DNA of 6,073 nucleotides, from assembly GCA_005877535.1 (NCBI GenBank), contig VBOM01000123.1, positions 1 through 6,073 on the forward strand, given 5' to 3'. The position numbers and the translations under genes are program-made. The notes under the pieces are model-generated. The model was not told where the DNA came from and did no database searches. It worked only from the letters and a program-made list of their open reading frames with translations. The first letter of the stretch is position 1. The number at the start of each line of letters is the position of its first letter. This DNA is from Nitrospirota bacterium. Its GTDB lineage: Bacteria; Nitrospirota; Nitrospiria; Nitrospirales; Nitrospiraceae. Shown here piece by piece: positions 5,713 through 6,073 of the stretch.

Positions 5713-5733
5713 AGACATGCAGCAGAGATCATA

Positions 5734-5907
5734 ATGAATTGGAAAAGGAGCAGCACGGTGCGTTAGGAACCGCAGTGCTGACCGCGACGGTGGTAGGGGG
5801 AACCCTGCGACCGCATCGGCCGAAGAGATCCTGGTATTTTCTTGAACTGAGCGTTCTTGGTGATCGCCTACGGAGCTATTGAATTGATAATGGATGAAGA
5901 AGCCTAG
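5734..5907 (+). pseudogene. Decayed small exported or membrane protein, read across three frames
   Basis: From ATG 5734 one frame reads MNWKRSSTV before a stop. The second frame continues LGTAVLTATVVGGTL (from 5763), and the third gives ATASAEEILV (from 5807). Joined, these form a textbook signal peptide: basic start, hydrophobic core and an ASA cleavage site before EE. The first frame then resumes with AFLVIAYGAIELIMDEEA (5851-5904), a likely membrane helix ending in acidic residues, and stops at TAG 5905-5907. Each frame alone is short and stopped. The ordered mosaic argues for a once-intact small protein with a signal sequence and one membrane helix, now broken by several indels. The family is not recognised. 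It follows the terminator, so it was a separate unit. Confidence 0.4.
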
Positions 5908-6058
5908 ACCAAAGATAATACCGCCCGAGAACGTCGGTGGGCAGAAACAAGATCACTTGGCAGGTGGAGGATCAAGACTGAAATGGCGCGAATCCGCACA
6001 GCCCGCACTGTGCGATATAACAAGAGAAGGGCGCCTGCAGGAGAATGTGCCGGCGTAA
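5894..6058 (+). CDS. Doubtful 54-residue ORF, possibly the tail of the decayed gene before it
   Basis: ATG 5894 to TAA 6056-6058 encodes a basic, proline- and glycine-rich peptide starting MKKPRPKIIPPENVGG, with no signal, helix pattern or known motif. The start has no good ribosome binding site (only GGAG about 18 bases upstream) and overlaps the end of the broken membrane-protein frame. The PKIIPPENVGG part could be the soluble tail of that protein after one more frameshift. I keep it as a low-confidence entry. The last 15 bases of the window show nothing. Confidence 0.2.
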   Translation: MKKPRPKIIPPENVGGQKQDHLAGGGSRLKWRESAQPALCDITREGRLQENVPA

Positions 6059-6073
6059 CGTGTGACGGAATCT

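Noticed and set aside
1..6073. tRNA, rRNA or CRISPR array
   Set aside because: No T-loop plus acceptor pattern, no conserved rRNA segments and no regularly spaced direct repeats were found by eye.

Overview
The window reads as bacterial DNA of moderately high GC. It carries three well-supported genes: a transketolase, a small periplasmic c-type cytochrome, and a NirK-like multicopper oxidase. Between them lies an unusual amount of decayed coding sequence. The combination of an animal-length transketolase, a NirK that clusters with a c-type cytochrome, a Crp/Fnr remnant and a short hairpin repeat with AGGCTGCGGAAAAACT-like ends is what I would expect from a nitrite-oxidising Nitrospira-like bacterium. 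That assignment is inference from gene content, not a database match.

Layout. Positions 1-412 hold only fragments: a protein-like plus-strand piece (14-205) and a possible minus-strand piece (188-328). A minus-strand gene for a small membrane protein (413-782) is broken by two frameshifts. The transketolase (1005-2870, plus) is complete, with a good ribosome binding site and a weak candidate promoter upstream. Just behind it is the C-terminal DNA-binding end of a lost Crp/Fnr-type regulator (2979-3179). Positions 3180-3371 show nothing convincing. A consensus Shine-Dalgarno and ATG (3368-3384) lead into a frameshifted fragment that stops at a roughly 160-bp hairpin, MITE-like repeat (3524-3685). 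Next come a candidate promoter, a doubtful 98-residue ORF (3769-4065) and a nested inverted repeat (3805-3866).

The likely functional unit downstream is cytochrome c (4172-4633) followed by nirK (4740-5576), both exported, closed by a strong intrinsic terminator (5677-5712). The cytochrome could pass electrons to the copper enzyme in the periplasm. However, this NirK lacks about 60-65 residues of its first cupredoxin domain, including the segment that normally supplies one type 1 copper His, one type 2 copper His and the catalytic Asp. As written it should not be a normal nitrite reductase. After the terminator, 5734-6058 holds the frameshifted remains of a small exported or membrane protein.

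I did not find a clear new multi-gene system. The most interesting points are the in-frame deletion in an otherwise intact nirK next to its cytochrome partner, and the cluster of five or more gene remnants around a repeat element.
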